64,000 nt of DNA from Cupidesulfovibrio sp000226255 (GTDB lineage Bacteria > Desulfobacterota > Desulfovibrionia > Desulfovibrionales > Desulfovibrionaceae). Position numbers and translations under genes: made by a program. The first letter of the stretch is position 1. Every line of letters begins with the position of its first letter. Positions 43,098 to 50,958 of this stretch are shown here, in pieces. The stretch spans positions 1,550,001 to 1,614,000 of the forward strand of contig NZ_AP036014.1 in the NCBI RefSeq assembly GCF_003402415.2. The letters are read 5' to 3'. The notes under the pieces are model-generated. The model ran no database searches. It was not told the origin of the DNA and saw nothing but the letters and a program-made list of their open reading frames with translations.

Positions 43098-44591
43098 ATG
43101 ACCAAGTACGTTCTCGCACTTGACCAGGGCACCACCAGTTCGCGCGCCATCCTTTTCTCGCGCGAAGGCGACATCATCCAGATTTCCCAGAAGGAATTCA
43201 CCCAGATATACCCGCAGCCGGGCTGGGTGGAACACAACGCCAACGAAATCTTCGACACCGAATCGTGGGTCATGCGCGACTGCCTGAAGCAGGCGGGCAT
43301 CGACGCCTCGCAGGTGGTGGCCGCGGGCATCACCAACCAGCGCGAAACCACGGTGGTCTGGGACAAGGCCACCGGCGCGCCGGTGTACAACGCCATCGTG
43401 TGGCAGGACCGCCGCACGGCGGGCTTCTGCGACGAACTGAAGGCGCGCGGCCTTGCCGACACCTTCCGCCAGAAGACCGGCCTTGTGCTTGACGCCTACT
43501 TTTCCGGCACCAAGGTGCGCTGGATTCTCGAAAACGTGCCCGGCGCGCGCGCCAAGGCCGAAAAGGGCGAACTGCTGTTCGGCACCATCGACACCTGGCT
43601 CATCTGGAACCTGACCAAGGGCAAGGTGCACGCCACCGACGAATCCAACGCCAGCCGCACCCTGCTGTTCAACATCAACACCGGCCAGTGGGACGACGAA
43701 CTGCTGGGCATCCTGGGCGTGCCGCGCTCCATGCTGCCCACGGTGACCCGCTCGTCCGAAGTGGTGGGCGAGATCCATCCGGAGTTCCTGGGCAAGGCCA
43801 TTCCCATCGCGGGCAACGCGGGCGACCAGCAGGCCGCCACCTACGGCAACGCCTGCCTGAAGCCCGGCATGGCCAAGAACACCTACGGCACCGGCTGCTT
43901 CATGCTCATGAACACCGGCAAGGAAGTGCACGCCAGCAAGAACAACCTGCTGACCACCATGGCCTGGGCCACCCCGTCGGGCCGCTACTTCGCCCTGGAA
44001 GGCAGCGTGTTCATCGCCGGTGCGGTGGTGCAGTGGCTGCGTGACGGCCTTGGCATCATCAAGGACGCCCCCGAGGTGGAACAGCTGGCCCTGAGCGTGC
44101 CGGACAACGGCGGCGTGTACCTGGTGCCCGCCTTCGCGGGCCTTGGCGCGCCGCACTGGGACCAGTACGCGCGCGGCACCATGGTGGGCATCACCAGAGG
44201 CTCCACCAAGGCGCACATCGCCCGCGCGGCGCTGGAATCCATCGCCCTGCAAACCCTGGACATCATGGATTGCATGCAGAAGGACGCGGGCATCAAGCTG
44301 GCGGCCCTGCGCGCCGACGGCGGGGCCACCCGCAACAACCTGCTCATGCAGTTCCAGGCCGACGTGCTGGGCGTGCCGGTGGAACGGCCCAAGGTGACGG
44401 AAACCACGGCGCTGGGCGCGGCGTACCTGGCCGGTCTGGCCGTGGGCTTCTGGAAGAGCGAAGAGGAAATCGAGGCCATGTGGCAGCTTGACCGCCGCTT
44501 CGAGCCCAACATGTCCGCCGAGGCGCGCGAAAAGCTGGTGTACCAGTGGCAGCGGGCCGTGGAGCGGGCCAAGGCCTGGGCTCAGGAATAA
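43098..44591 (+). CDS. glpK: Glycerol kinase
   Basis: 497-aa FGGY kinase that phosphorylates glycerol to glycerol-3-phosphate with ATP. The N-terminal phosphate-binding loop is YVLALDQGTTSSRAILF; then GWVEHNANEIFD, GITNQRETTVVWDKATGAP, NAIVWQDRRTAGFCD, and the FGGY_C landmarks FMLMNTGKE, YLVPAFAGLGAPHWDQYARGTMVGITRG, and LRADGGATRNNLLMQFQADVLG. Length equals E. coli GlpK (502). With glpF and glpD it forms the glycerol uptake and oxidation set. A very good terminator follows. Confidence 0.97.
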   Translation: MTKYVLALDQGTTSSRAILFSREGDIIQISQKEFTQIYPQPGWVEHNANEIFDTESWVMRDCLKQAGIDASQVVAAGITNQRETTVVWDKATGAPVYNAIVWQDRRTAGFCDELKARGLADTFRQKTGLVLDAYFSGTKVRWILENVPGARAKAEKGELLFGTIDTWLIWNLTKGKVHATDESNASRTLLFNINTGQWDDELLGILGVPRSMLPTVTRSSEVVGEIHPEFLGKAIPIAGNAGDQQAATYGNACLKPGMAKNTYGTGCFMLMNTGKEVHASKNNLLTTMAWATPSGRYFALEGSVFIAGAVVQWLRDGLGIIKDAPEVEQLALSVPDNGGVYLVPAFAGLGAPHWDQYARGTMVGITRGSTKAHIARAALESIALQTLDIMDCMQKDAGIKLAALRADGGATRNNLLMQFQADVLGVPVERPKVTETTALGAAYLAGLAVGFWKSEEEIEAMWQLDRRFEPNMSAEAREKLVYQWQRAVERAKAWAQE

Positions 44592-44625
44592 AGCGCAACG
44601 CCTCGTTCTGCCAACGCATGACCGA

Positions 44626-44660
44626 CGCCGGGAAGGGAAACCTTCCCGGCGTTTCGCGTT
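44626..44660 (+). terminator. Terminator after glpK
   Basis: Perfect 11-bp stem CGCCGGGAAGG / CCTTCCCGGCG around a GAAA tetraloop, then TTTCGCGTT. Confidence 0.85.
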
Positions 44661-44742
44661 GCCAGTGGTGCAGGAACATGTGCCGGGCATGCGCGTCGGC
44701 AGATGTGAGGGCGACGGGGCGTGAAATGGGGAGCGGGCGCGA

Positions 44743-45537
44743 CTACTCCCGCGCCGCACGGCTGAAGAATTCGCCCGGCGTGCGGCCCATCAACTGGCGG
44801 AAGGCGGCAATGAAGGCCGAGGTGGAATCGTAGCCCATGTCCAGCGCCACTGCGGTGACCCCGCGCCCGCGCTCCAGTTCCGGCAGGGCGGCCAGCATGC
44901 GTGCCTGCTGACGCCATGCACGCAGTGAAAGGCCCGTTTCGGCCCGGAACAGCCGGGTCAGGGTGCGCTCGCTCATGCCCGCGCGCGCGGCCAGGCGCGG
45001 CAGCGAATGGTCCTCGCCGGGGGCGTCCAGCATGGCTTCGCACAGGGCGGCCAAGCGGGCATCGGCGGGCAGCGGCAGGGACAGTCCGGCCTCGGGCAGG
45101 GCCACCAGTTCATCCAGCAACACGGCAACCAGCCGCCCCTGCGCGCCGTGTTCGTCGTAATCCCTGGGCAGTTGGGTAAAGGCCAGCACCAGTTCTCGGG
45201 CCAGCGGGGTTACCTCCACCACCCGGCAGCGGGCGGCGGCATCGGCCACTAGCCCTGCCACGGCTGCGGGGTCGATGTACAGGCTGCGCTGCTCCGCCGG
45301 GCCGCTGGTCATCACCTCGTGCGGCAGCCCGGCGGGAATCCAGATGGCCCGCTGCGGCGGGGCCATGTGGCTGCCCTGGCGGGTACGTATTTCCAACACC
45401 CCGTGCACGGCATAGCTGAACTGCACCCAGCCGTGGCTATGCGGGTGGGTCCACGATCCGGCGGCCAGCGATTCGGCCCGTGCGAACACGGGGCGGGGCA
45501 GGGCGGCGATGTCCGGTATGGCGCGGGGGATGGTCAT
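44743..45537 (-). CDS. AraC-family transcriptional regulator
   Basis: 264-aa regulator with an N-terminal cupin sensor (HPHSHGWVQFSYAVHGVLEIRTRQG; IWIPAGLPHEVMTSG) and a C-terminal double helix-turn-helix (SLPRLAARAGMSERTLTRLFRAETGLSLRAWRQQARM, then GVTAVALDMGYDSTSAFIAAFRQLMGRTPGEFF). This is the YdfF/NimR-like cupin-AraC layout. Start ATG 45537 follows CGGAG. Divergent from the SBF-type transporter gene 233 bp away, the usual arrangement of a regulator and its target, so it probably controls that transporter. Confidence 0.88.
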   Translation of the reverse strand: MTIPRAIPDIAALPRPVFARAESLAAGSWTHPHSHGWVQFSYAVHGVLEIRTRQGSHMAPPQRAIWIPAGLPHEVMTSGPAEQRSLYIDPAAVAGLVADAAARCRVVEVTPLARELVLAFTQLPRDYDEHGAQGRLVAVLLDELVALPEAGLSLPLPADARLAALCEAMLDAPGEDHSLPRLAARAGMSERTLTRLFRAETGLSLRAWRQQARMLAALPELERGRGVTAVALDMGYDSTSAFIAAFRQLMGRTPGEFFSRAARE

Positions 45538-45770
45538 GGCGGACTCCGGTGGCGGTGCACGGGCGGTTCGGGTGTACGGGCCGTGCATGGCCGGTACGGG
45601 CCGGAGCACGGCAGGTTGGACATACGCGGGAAAGACGTTTTGGCGTATTCCCGACATATCTTGTCTCCGTGTCGATAGCAGGAAGGCGCGCGGGTGGCTA
45701 GATGACTGGTGCGGGCGGCGCACGGCCGTCCGACGATCCCCGGACCGCCGGACCACACGGAGAGACGACC

Positions 45771-46847
45771 ATGTTTGCAAAGTACGCGCGAAGAATGGCC
45801 AGGGACTGGTTTCTGGCTGGCATGCTGGGCGCGGTGGCGCTGGCCACCCTGCTGCCCGACCTGGGGGCCAGCGGCGGCGCGCTGCACGCCGACATGCTGG
45901 GCAACGCGGGAATTTTCCTGATCTTTCTGTTCCACGGTGCGGGCATCTCGCCCGAAAGCATGCGCCACGGCATGTCCCGTTGGAAGCTGCACACCATGGT
46001 GCAACTGACTACCTTCGTGGTGTTCCCGTTGCTGTGGTTCGGCTTCCGCTTCGCCTTCGACGGTCTTGTCCCGGCGGACCTGATGCTGGGCTTCCTGTAC
46101 CTGTGCGCGCTGCCCTCCACCATTTCCTCGTCGGTGGCCATGACCGCCATCGCCCACGGCAACGTGCCCGGGGCCATCTTCAATGCCACCCTGTCCAGCC
46201 TGCTGGGCATCTTCCTGACCCCGGTGATCATAGCGCTGGCGGCGGGCGCGCAGGGTGGGGCGCTGTCGCTCACCGACGCCATGATCAACATCGCCGGGCT
46301 GCTGTTCCTGCCCTTCGTGCTGGGGCAACTGGCGCGTCCGTGGCTGGGCCGGTTCATGGCCCGCCACAAGAAGAAGGTGAACACCTTCGACAAGCTGGCC
46401 ATCCTGATGCTGGTGTACAACTCGTTCTGCGATTCCGTGCGCGGCGGCCTGTGGCGCGACCACGGCATGGACCTGCTGGCCCTGACCATCGGCGGCGCGG
46501 CCCTTATCCTGCTGGTGGTGCTGGTGCTGAACACCGTGGTGGCCCGCGCCCTGGGCTTCGACAAGCCCGACGAGATCGCCGCCGTGTTCTGCGGCTCAAA
46601 GAAGACCCTGGCCTCCGGCGTGCCCATGGCCCGGTTGCTGTTCGGCGCGCATCCGGCTCTTGGGGTCATCGTGCTGCCCATCATGTTCTACCACCAGTTG
46701 CAACTGTTCGTGTGCTCCATTCTGGCCGAACGCTACGCCCGCGAGATGCAGCACGCCGGGCGGCAGGGCCCCGACACCCCCTCTGCGGAAACCGCCGCCC
46801 TGGCCGACGAGTCCGCCGTCCCCGCGCAGGCCGCGACCCGTTCGTGA
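45771..46847 (+). CDS. SBF-like (bile acid:Na+ symporter family) transporter
   Basis: 358-aa polytopic membrane protein of the SBF-like family (YfeH/PF13593 type). Markers are YLCALPSTISSSVAMTAIAHGNVPGAIFNATLSSLLGIFLTPV, the broken-helix substrate region, and FCGSKKTLASGVPMARLLFG with HPALGVIVLPIMFYHQLQLFVCS near the end. About ten membrane segments. The C-terminal tail is hydrophilic. Start ATG 45771 follows GGAGAG. The substrate of YfeH-type members is not settled. Divergent from the AraC regulator. Confidence 0.85.
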   Translation: MFAKYARRMARDWFLAGMLGAVALATLLPDLGASGGALHADMLGNAGIFLIFLFHGAGISPESMRHGMSRWKLHTMVQLTTFVVFPLLWFGFRFAFDGLVPADLMLGFLYLCALPSTISSSVAMTAIAHGNVPGAIFNATLSSLLGIFLTPVIIALAAGAQGGALSLTDAMINIAGLLFLPFVLGQLARPWLGRFMARHKKKVNTFDKLAILMLVYNSFCDSVRGGLWRDHGMDLLALTIGGAALILLVVLVLNTVVARALGFDKPDEIAAVFCGSKKTLASGVPMARLLFGAHPALGVIVLPIMFYHQLQLFVCSILAERYAREMQHAGRQGPDTPSAETAALADESAVPAQAATRS

Positions 46848-46970
46848 ATGTTGCCGGGGCCGCAAGGCTTCGGCACGGGGCGGGCACGGGGAGAACCGTG
46901 CGCAGCATCCTCGCGCGGCGTGCCCGCCCCATCCCCACCGGCCTCGACAGCCAGTGTCCATCGGCCCGGT

Positions 46971-47020
46971 GGTTCCCCTTGATTCCCCTTGATTCCCTGT
47001 GATTTCCCTTGATCCCGCTG
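46971..47020. repeat. Ten-base tandem repeat
   Basis: Five imperfect units of about GATTCCCCTT with a period of exactly 10 (46971, 46981, 46991, 47001, 47011). Non-coding, between the transporter and the second AraC gene, one helical turn per unit. Confidence 0.6.
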
Positions 47021-47136
47021 ACCTGAAAGGCCGATGTCCCTCGCCGTCTCCCTCCGCCTCATCCCCTCGCCGCCCCTCCGCGCGCCTGCACGCGGAGGGG
47101 CTTGCGTTTCCGCGCCGTCTGCCGCACAGGAGGGAC

Positions 47137-48237
47137 ATGCGTGCACGCACCGCCATATCCGATACCCCGCCCGCACCCCGCGCCCCAAGGGACGACACGG
47201 CCCCAAAGGGCGGCGTGGCCCCGAAGGAAGATGTGGCCCCGAAGGAAGATGTGGCCTGGATGGCCGCCTCGCGCCTGCCGGGGCTGGACCTGCTGCGGGC
47301 GCGCTACACGCGTCAGGTGTTCGCCCGGCACTTTCACGAGGGATACGCGCTGGGCGTCATCGAGGGCGGGGCCTTGCGCTTCCGCTATCTGGGGCGCGAG
47401 CATGTGGCCGCGCCCGGCGCGGTGAACCTGGTGGCCCCCGGCGAGACGCACGACGGGCAGGGCCATGGCGACGCGGGCTGGGCCTACCGGATGTTCTACC
47501 TCGACCCGGACATCGTGCGCATGGCCGGTGAAGAGGCGGGCCTGCCGCAGGGCGCGCTGCCCGATTTCGCCAGCGGCGTGCTGGACGACCCGGAACTTGC
47601 GGCGGCCATCGACACCCTGCACCGCGACATGGAACGCGCCGGGCCGTGCATGCCCACCCTGGCGCAGGAAACGCGCCTTTCCGCCGTGCTCATCCATTGG
47701 ATAACCCGCCATGCGGCCCAGCGCGCGCCCGCCGCCCGCCCGCTGCGTGCCGCGGGCGAACCCGTGGCCGTGCGCCGCGCCCGCGACTACCTGGACGCCC
47801 ACTGCGCCGACGACGTGCGGTTGGCGGACCTGGCCGGGGTGGCCTGCCTCAGTCCGTTTCATCTTGCCCGCGCCTTTGCCGCCGCCGTAGGCCTGCCCCC
47901 GCACGCCTATCTGGTGCAGGCGCGGGTGCGCCGGGCGCGCGGCATGCTGGCCGCAGGGTCCACCCCCGCCGAGGCGGCGGCAGCGGCGGGTTTTGCCGAC
48001 CAGAGCCACCTTACCCGCGCCTTCCGGGCGCAGGTGGGCGTGACCCCGGCCAGATTCCGCAAGATGCTTCAAGACGCGCGCGGCACATGGGCCGTAGCCT
48101 TCGTGGAAAACAGGACTTCCACGGAGGATTCCCATGACCACGCATGCACCACGCCGGATGGCCGGGCAGACGCGGACGCCTGCCGCCCAGATAGTGGAGA
48201 TGACGGAGATGGCGGAGGCAGCGCTCCCCGCCGCTGA
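47137..48237 (+). CDS. AraC-family transcriptional regulator (second)
   Basis: 366-aa regulator with an AraC cupin domain (RHFHEGYALGVIEGGALRFRYLGREHVAAPGAVNLVAPGETHDG) and a C-terminal helix-turn-helix pair (DVRLADLAGVACLSPFHLARAFAAAVGLPPHAYLVQARVRRARGML; AAAAGFADQSHLTRAFRAQVGVTPARFRKML). Start ATG 47137 follows AGGAGGG. The N-terminus carries a repeated APKEDV stretch from two identical 18-bp units. After the HTH there are some 60 extra residues without domain similarity; this tail overlaps the following EamA gene by 104 bases. Probably regulates that transporter. Confidence 0.87.
   Translation: MRARTAISDTPPAPRAPRDDTAPKGGVAPKEDVAPKEDVAWMAASRLPGLDLLRARYTRQVFARHFHEGYALGVIEGGALRFRYLGREHVAAPGAVNLVAPGETHDGQGHGDAGWAYRMFYLDPDIVRMAGEEAGLPQGALPDFASGVLDDPELAAAIDTLHRDMERAGPCMPTLAQETRLSAVLIHWITRHAAQRAPAARPLRAAGEPVAVRRARDYLDAHCADDVRLADLAGVACLSPFHLARAFAAAVGLPPHAYLVQARVRRARGMLAAGSTPAEAAAAAGFADQSHLTRAFRAQVGVTPARFRKMLQDARGTWAVAFVENRTSTEDSHDHACTTPDGRADADACRPDSGDDGDGGGSAPRR
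47200..47253. repeat. 18-bp tandem units in the second AraC gene
   Basis: Two identical 18-bp units (47218-47235 and 47236-47253), preceded by a diverged third (47200-47217), encoding APKEDV repeats near the protein's N-terminus. In-frame, so copy changes would not break the gene. Confidence 0.75.
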
Positions 48238-49327
48238 GCTCCAGGCCTCGGGCACGGCGCGTTCCGTCGCCACGCCTTCCGTCACAACGCCTTCGTCCGC
48301 GCCTGACACCGTTGCGCCTGACACGCAACCGCATTCCACGCCATCAGCCCCCATCCCCGCATGCTCGTCGCGCGTCGTCGTGCGCTTGCCGCAGCCCACT
48401 GCCGGGGCGTCGCACGGCCCCGCATGGGGCGCGTACTTCGACCTTGCCGCCGCCATGGTCATCGTGGGCTCGTCGGTGGCGGCGGCGCGCTTCGTGTCCC
48501 TGTCGCTGCCGCCGCATCTGGTGCAGGAACTGCGCTTTCTGGTGGCCGCGTGCATCGCCGTGCCGCTGCTGTACCGGCGCGAGGGCGGCCTGCCGCGCCT
48601 GCCCGCGCGCGACTGGGGCGTGCTGTTCCTGCAGGCTGCCGCCGGTTCGCTGCTTTTCAACGTGCTGCTGCTGGCCGGGGTGGCCCGGCTGGACGCGGCG
48701 GCGGCGGGGGTGGTCACCAGCACCACCCCGGCGGTGATGGCCCTGGCCTCGCTGGTGCTGCTGCGCGAGCGCCCCAGCCTGCGGACCCTTGCTGGCATTG
48801 CCTGCTGCGTGGCCGGGGTGCTGGTGCTGCGGCTGGCCCCGGTTTCCGGCGCGGGGGCGGGCGACGCCATGCACGCCGCATCCGGCACCTTCGCCGCGTC
48901 CGGGGTGGATGGCGTGGGCCTGCTTCTGGTGCTGGGCGCGGTGTGCTGCGAGACGCTGTTCCTGCTGCTGGGCCGCACCCTGCGCACGCCCGTGTCGCCG
49001 CTGGCGGCGTCCACGGCGTGCACCCTGTTCGGGGCGGTGCAGTTTCTGCCGCTGGCCTTGCCCGAGGCGCACCGGGTGGCGGAACTGGACGTCACCGGCT
49101 GGCTGCTGGTGGGGTACTACGGCGCGGTGATCACCGTGGTTGCGTACATCTTCTGGTTTCGGGGCGTGGCGCGCGTGCCCGCCGGAACTGCCGGGGCCTT
49201 CACCGCCGTGCTGCCGGTGAGCGCATTGGGCTTTTCCGCGCTGTTGCTGGGCGAGCCGGTGGGATGGGCGCACTTGGCCGGGGTGGCCTGCGTGTTGTGC
49301 GGCATCGCCTGCGTGACGCGCCGTTGA
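48134..49327 (+). CDS. EamA/DMT-family transporter
   Basis: 397-aa drug/metabolite transporter. Ten membrane segments in two EamA repeats begin near residue 100 (WGAYFDLAAAMVIVGSSVAAARFVSL; LLLAGVARLDAAAAGVVTSTTPAVMALASLVLL; then VGLLLVLGAVCCETLFLLLGRT; ARVPAGTAGAFTAVLPVSALGFSALLLGEPVGWAHLAGVACVLCGI). The first 95 residues are a hydrophilic Thr/Ser/Pro/Ala extension not typical of the family. Start ATG 48134 has a strong site (GGAGG, six bases away) and overlaps the AraC gene's 3' end by 104 bases in another frame. Substrate unknown. Confidence 0.85.
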   Translation: MTTHAPRRMAGQTRTPAAQIVEMTEMAEAALPAAELQASGTARSVATPSVTTPSSAPDTVAPDTQPHSTPSAPIPACSSRVVVRLPQPTAGASHGPAWGAYFDLAAAMVIVGSSVAAARFVSLSLPPHLVQELRFLVAACIAVPLLYRREGGLPRLPARDWGVLFLQAAAGSLLFNVLLLAGVARLDAAAAGVVTSTTPAVMALASLVLLRERPSLRTLAGIACCVAGVLVLRLAPVSGAGAGDAMHAASGTFAASGVDGVGLLLVLGAVCCETLFLLLGRTLRTPVSPLAASTACTLFGAVQFLPLALPEAHRVAELDVTGWLLVGYYGAVITVVAYIFWFRGVARVPAGTAGAFTAVLPVSALGFSALLLGEPVGWAHLAGVACVLCGIACVTRR

Positions 49328-49497
49328 AGGGGCGGACCGCCGGGGAGGATGTCTCGCGCGGGCGTCCTCCCCGGTCCGTCCCTTCCGCCCCTTCCGCGTC
49401 TTCCGCAGCGGTTGCGCGGGCCTTGTCCGGTGCGCCTTTTTGCCGGTGCGTGATGAAAGATGACGGCGTGGAGCGGAAATTCATTGCCGCTGACAGT

Positions 49498-49507
49498 ATG
49501 ACGTCAT
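49498..49507. promoter_or_regulatory. TGACGTCA palindrome 1 upstream of uspA
   Basis: ATGACGTCAT, a perfect 10-base palindrome about 200 bases upstream of uspA. The same eight-base core recurs 62 bases downstream. Binding protein unknown. Confidence 0.4.
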
Positions 49508-49560
49508 ATAAGGAAAGTGAGGGAGAGTGGATACTTTCCCCGCGCGTCCGCGCTTGTTCC

Positions 49561-49568
49561 TGACGTCA
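49561..49568. promoter_or_regulatory. TGACGTCA palindrome 2 upstream of uspA
   Basis: Second exact TGACGTCA, 62 bases (about six helical turns) from the first and so on the same face of the DNA. The pair could bind a dimeric regulator cooperatively. Confidence 0.4.
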
Positions 49569-49707
49569 CGAAGTCGGCGGGCCTGACAGCCGCCGACGCC
49601 CCTTCCGCCTGATGCTTCACGGACGCTTCCTCCGCTGCCACGCGCGCCGCCCGCTGGGGTGCGGCACGCTTTTGACCGGAACGCCGGAACATCGGAAAGG
49701 AGGAGCC

Positions 49708-50124
49708 ATGAAGATTCTCGTCGCCGTCGATTCGTCGCAGTTTTCCGAAAAGGCCCTGGCCAAGGCCGTGGACATGGCCCAGAAGGGCGGGGCGGAGTTG
49801 ATCGCCCTTGCCGTGGCCGAACAGCCCTTGGACATGGGCGAGATCGCCGTTCCCGTCGATCTTTCCGCCCACTACAAGGCCGTGGCCGCCAAGGCCCTGG
49901 ACAAGGCCGCCGAAGTCGCCAAGTCCAAGGGCGTTGCCCTGCGCCCGGTGCTGGAAGGCGGCAGTTCGCCCGCCGACAACATCATCGAACTGGCGAAGAA
50001 GGAAGGCGTGGACCTGATCGTCACCGGCAGCCGTGGCCGCACGGGGCTTGAAAAGTTCCTGCTGGGCAGCGTGGCGTCCAAGGTGGTGTCGCACGCAGCC
50101 TGCTCGGTGCTGGTGGTGCGGTAA
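49708..50124 (+). CDS. Universal stress protein UspA family
   Basis: 138-aa single-domain Usp. It begins MKILVAVDSSQFSEKALAKAVDMA and ends with the ATP-binding motif in VTGSRGRTGLEKFLLGSVASKVVSHAACSVLVVR (G-x2-G-x9-G-S). The family binds ATP or acts as a stress-response dimer; specific role unknown. Start ATG 49708 follows AAAGGAGGAG. Single gene, with a GC-rich hairpin after it and the thiamine operon next. Confidence 0.92.
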   Translation: MKILVAVDSSQFSEKALAKAVDMAQKGGAELIALAVAEQPLDMGEIAVPVDLSAHYKAVAAKALDKAAEVAKSKGVALRPVLEGGSSPADNIIELAKKEGVDLIVTGSRGRTGLEKFLLGSVASKVVSHAACSVLVVR

Positions 50125-50187
50125 GGCTGGGGCTTCCCTGCGGGAGCGCTTCTGGCCTTCCGGCAGCCCGATTCATTATTCTGCACA

Positions 50188-50214
50188 GGGCGGGCGCGCA
50201 TGCAGCGCCCGCCC
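50188..50214. terminator. GC-rich hairpin after uspA
   Basis: Perfect 10-bp stem GGGCGGGCGC / GCGCCCGCCC around a 7-base loop, no T-run. Probably the transcription end of uspA. Confidence 0.5.
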
Positions 50215-50342
50215 GTAGTGACGCCCGTTCGGGGGCAGTCTGAAGGCATTGCGGTGCATCCATGCGGATGCATTCGTGAAAATGGACCAGATGCGGCTGG
50301 CCGCGTTATCGCGCCATCCGCCGCACCGTCTGCATTTGCCGC

Positions 50343-50371
50343 TTTACATCCTCCCGCCTAGGGGGTATTGA
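50343..50371 (+). promoter_or_regulatory. Promoter of the thiamine operon
   Basis: TTTACA (50343-50348), 17-base spacer, TATTGA (50366-50371). The start would be near 50378, a few bases before the first riboswitch, which supports it even though the -10 match is poor. Confidence 0.5.
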
Positions 50372-50381
50372 TCGCTCATTC

Positions 50382-50467
50382 AGCTAGGGGAGCCCGTAGG
50401 GCTGAGAGTGGAGCACGCCTCCAGACCCTCTGAACCTGAAGCAGTTCACACTGCCGTAGGGAAGCTG
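50382..50467 (+). ncRNA. TPP riboswitch 1
   Basis: Carries the THI-box landmarks in order: AGGGGAGCCC, CTGAGA, then ACCCTCTGAACCTGA and finally GCCGTAGGGAAGCT. These form the conserved pyrimidine- and pyrophosphate-sensing cores of the thiamine pyrophosphate aptamer. Lies 290 bases upstream of thiS and is followed by its own terminator. Confidence 0.93.
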
Positions 50468-50492
50468 AGCGTACCGCGCCCGAAATGCCGGA

Positions 50493-50527
50493 AACGCCCG
50501 TCCACCCTGCGACGGGCGTTTTCTTTG
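50493..50527 (+). terminator. Terminator of riboswitch 1
   Basis: Perfect 10-bp stem AACGCCCGTC / GACGGGCGTT with an 8-base loop, then TTCTTTG. Likely the TPP-controlled transcription attenuator for the first aptamer. Confidence 0.8.
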
Positions 50528-50582
50528 TTCGCCCGCCGCAAGGATGAAGGGCGGACCGCACGGCGGGCGCGCCATGACGCGA

Positions 50583-50670
50583 AGCTGGGGGAGCCCGCAC
50601 GGGCTGAGAGGGAAGGGCAGCCTTCCGACCCCGAGAACCTGATGCAGGTCATCCTGCCGTAGGGAAGCTT
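50583..50670 (+). ncRNA. TPP riboswitch 2
   Basis: Second complete THI box: GGGGGAGCCC, CTGAGA, GACCCCGAGAACCTGATGC, and GCCGTAGGGAAGCTT. The aptamer is separated from the first by about 115 bases including the first terminator. Lies 88 bases before thiS. Confidence 0.93.
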
Positions 50671-50692
50671 CCTCGCCCTCGGGCCATCAAAG

Positions 50693-50728
50693 GGGAGCTT
50701 GCCATTCGCAGGCTCCCTTCGCTTTCTC
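50693..50728 (+). terminator. Terminator-like hairpin of riboswitch 2
   Basis: 10-bp stem (50693-50702 and 50708-50717, one G-U pair) around CATTC, then a T-containing stretch (TTCGCTTTCT). A second attenuator just before the thiS ribosome binding site; it could also sequester translation signals. Confidence 0.6.
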
Positions 50729-50757
50729 GAACGTCGCGGCAGCGGAGATTTACGGCA

Positions 50758-50958
50758 ATGACGATACGCGTGAACGGACAGCAGATGGAATGCGAAACCG
50801 GCACGACGCTGCTCCAGTTGCTGGAGCGGATGGCCCTGCGGCCCGAGGCCGTGGTGGTCGAGCGCAACCGCGCCATCGTGAAGTCCGGGGAGTACGGGGC
50901 CACCCGGCTCGATCAGGGAGACGAACTCGAACTACTGCACTTCGTGGGAGGGGGCTAG
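50758..50958 (+). CDS. thiS: Sulfur carrier protein ThiS
   Basis: 66-aa ubiquitin-like protein that carries sulfur as a C-terminal thiocarboxylate for thiazole synthesis. The chain ends FVGGG, supplying the Gly-Gly terminus that ThiF adenylates, and the inner stretch TLLQLLERMALRPEAVVVERNRAIVKSGEYGATRLDQGDELELLHFVGGG fits the ThiS fold. The stop overlaps the ThiG start by one base (TAGTG). First gene after the two riboswitches. Confidence 0.95.
   Translation: MTIRVNGQQMECETGTTLLQLLERMALRPEAVVVERNRAIVKSGEYGATRLDQGDELELLHFVGGG

Larger units (their letters stand above)
49328..49707. other. Intergenic region upstream of uspA
   Basis: 380 bp without a recognisable gene. It contains two exact TGACGTCA palindromes and an AT-containing stretch (TCATATAAGG) around 49504 that could be part of a promoter for uspA. 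The uspA ribosome binding site AAAGGAGGAG lies at its end. Confidence 0.45.
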
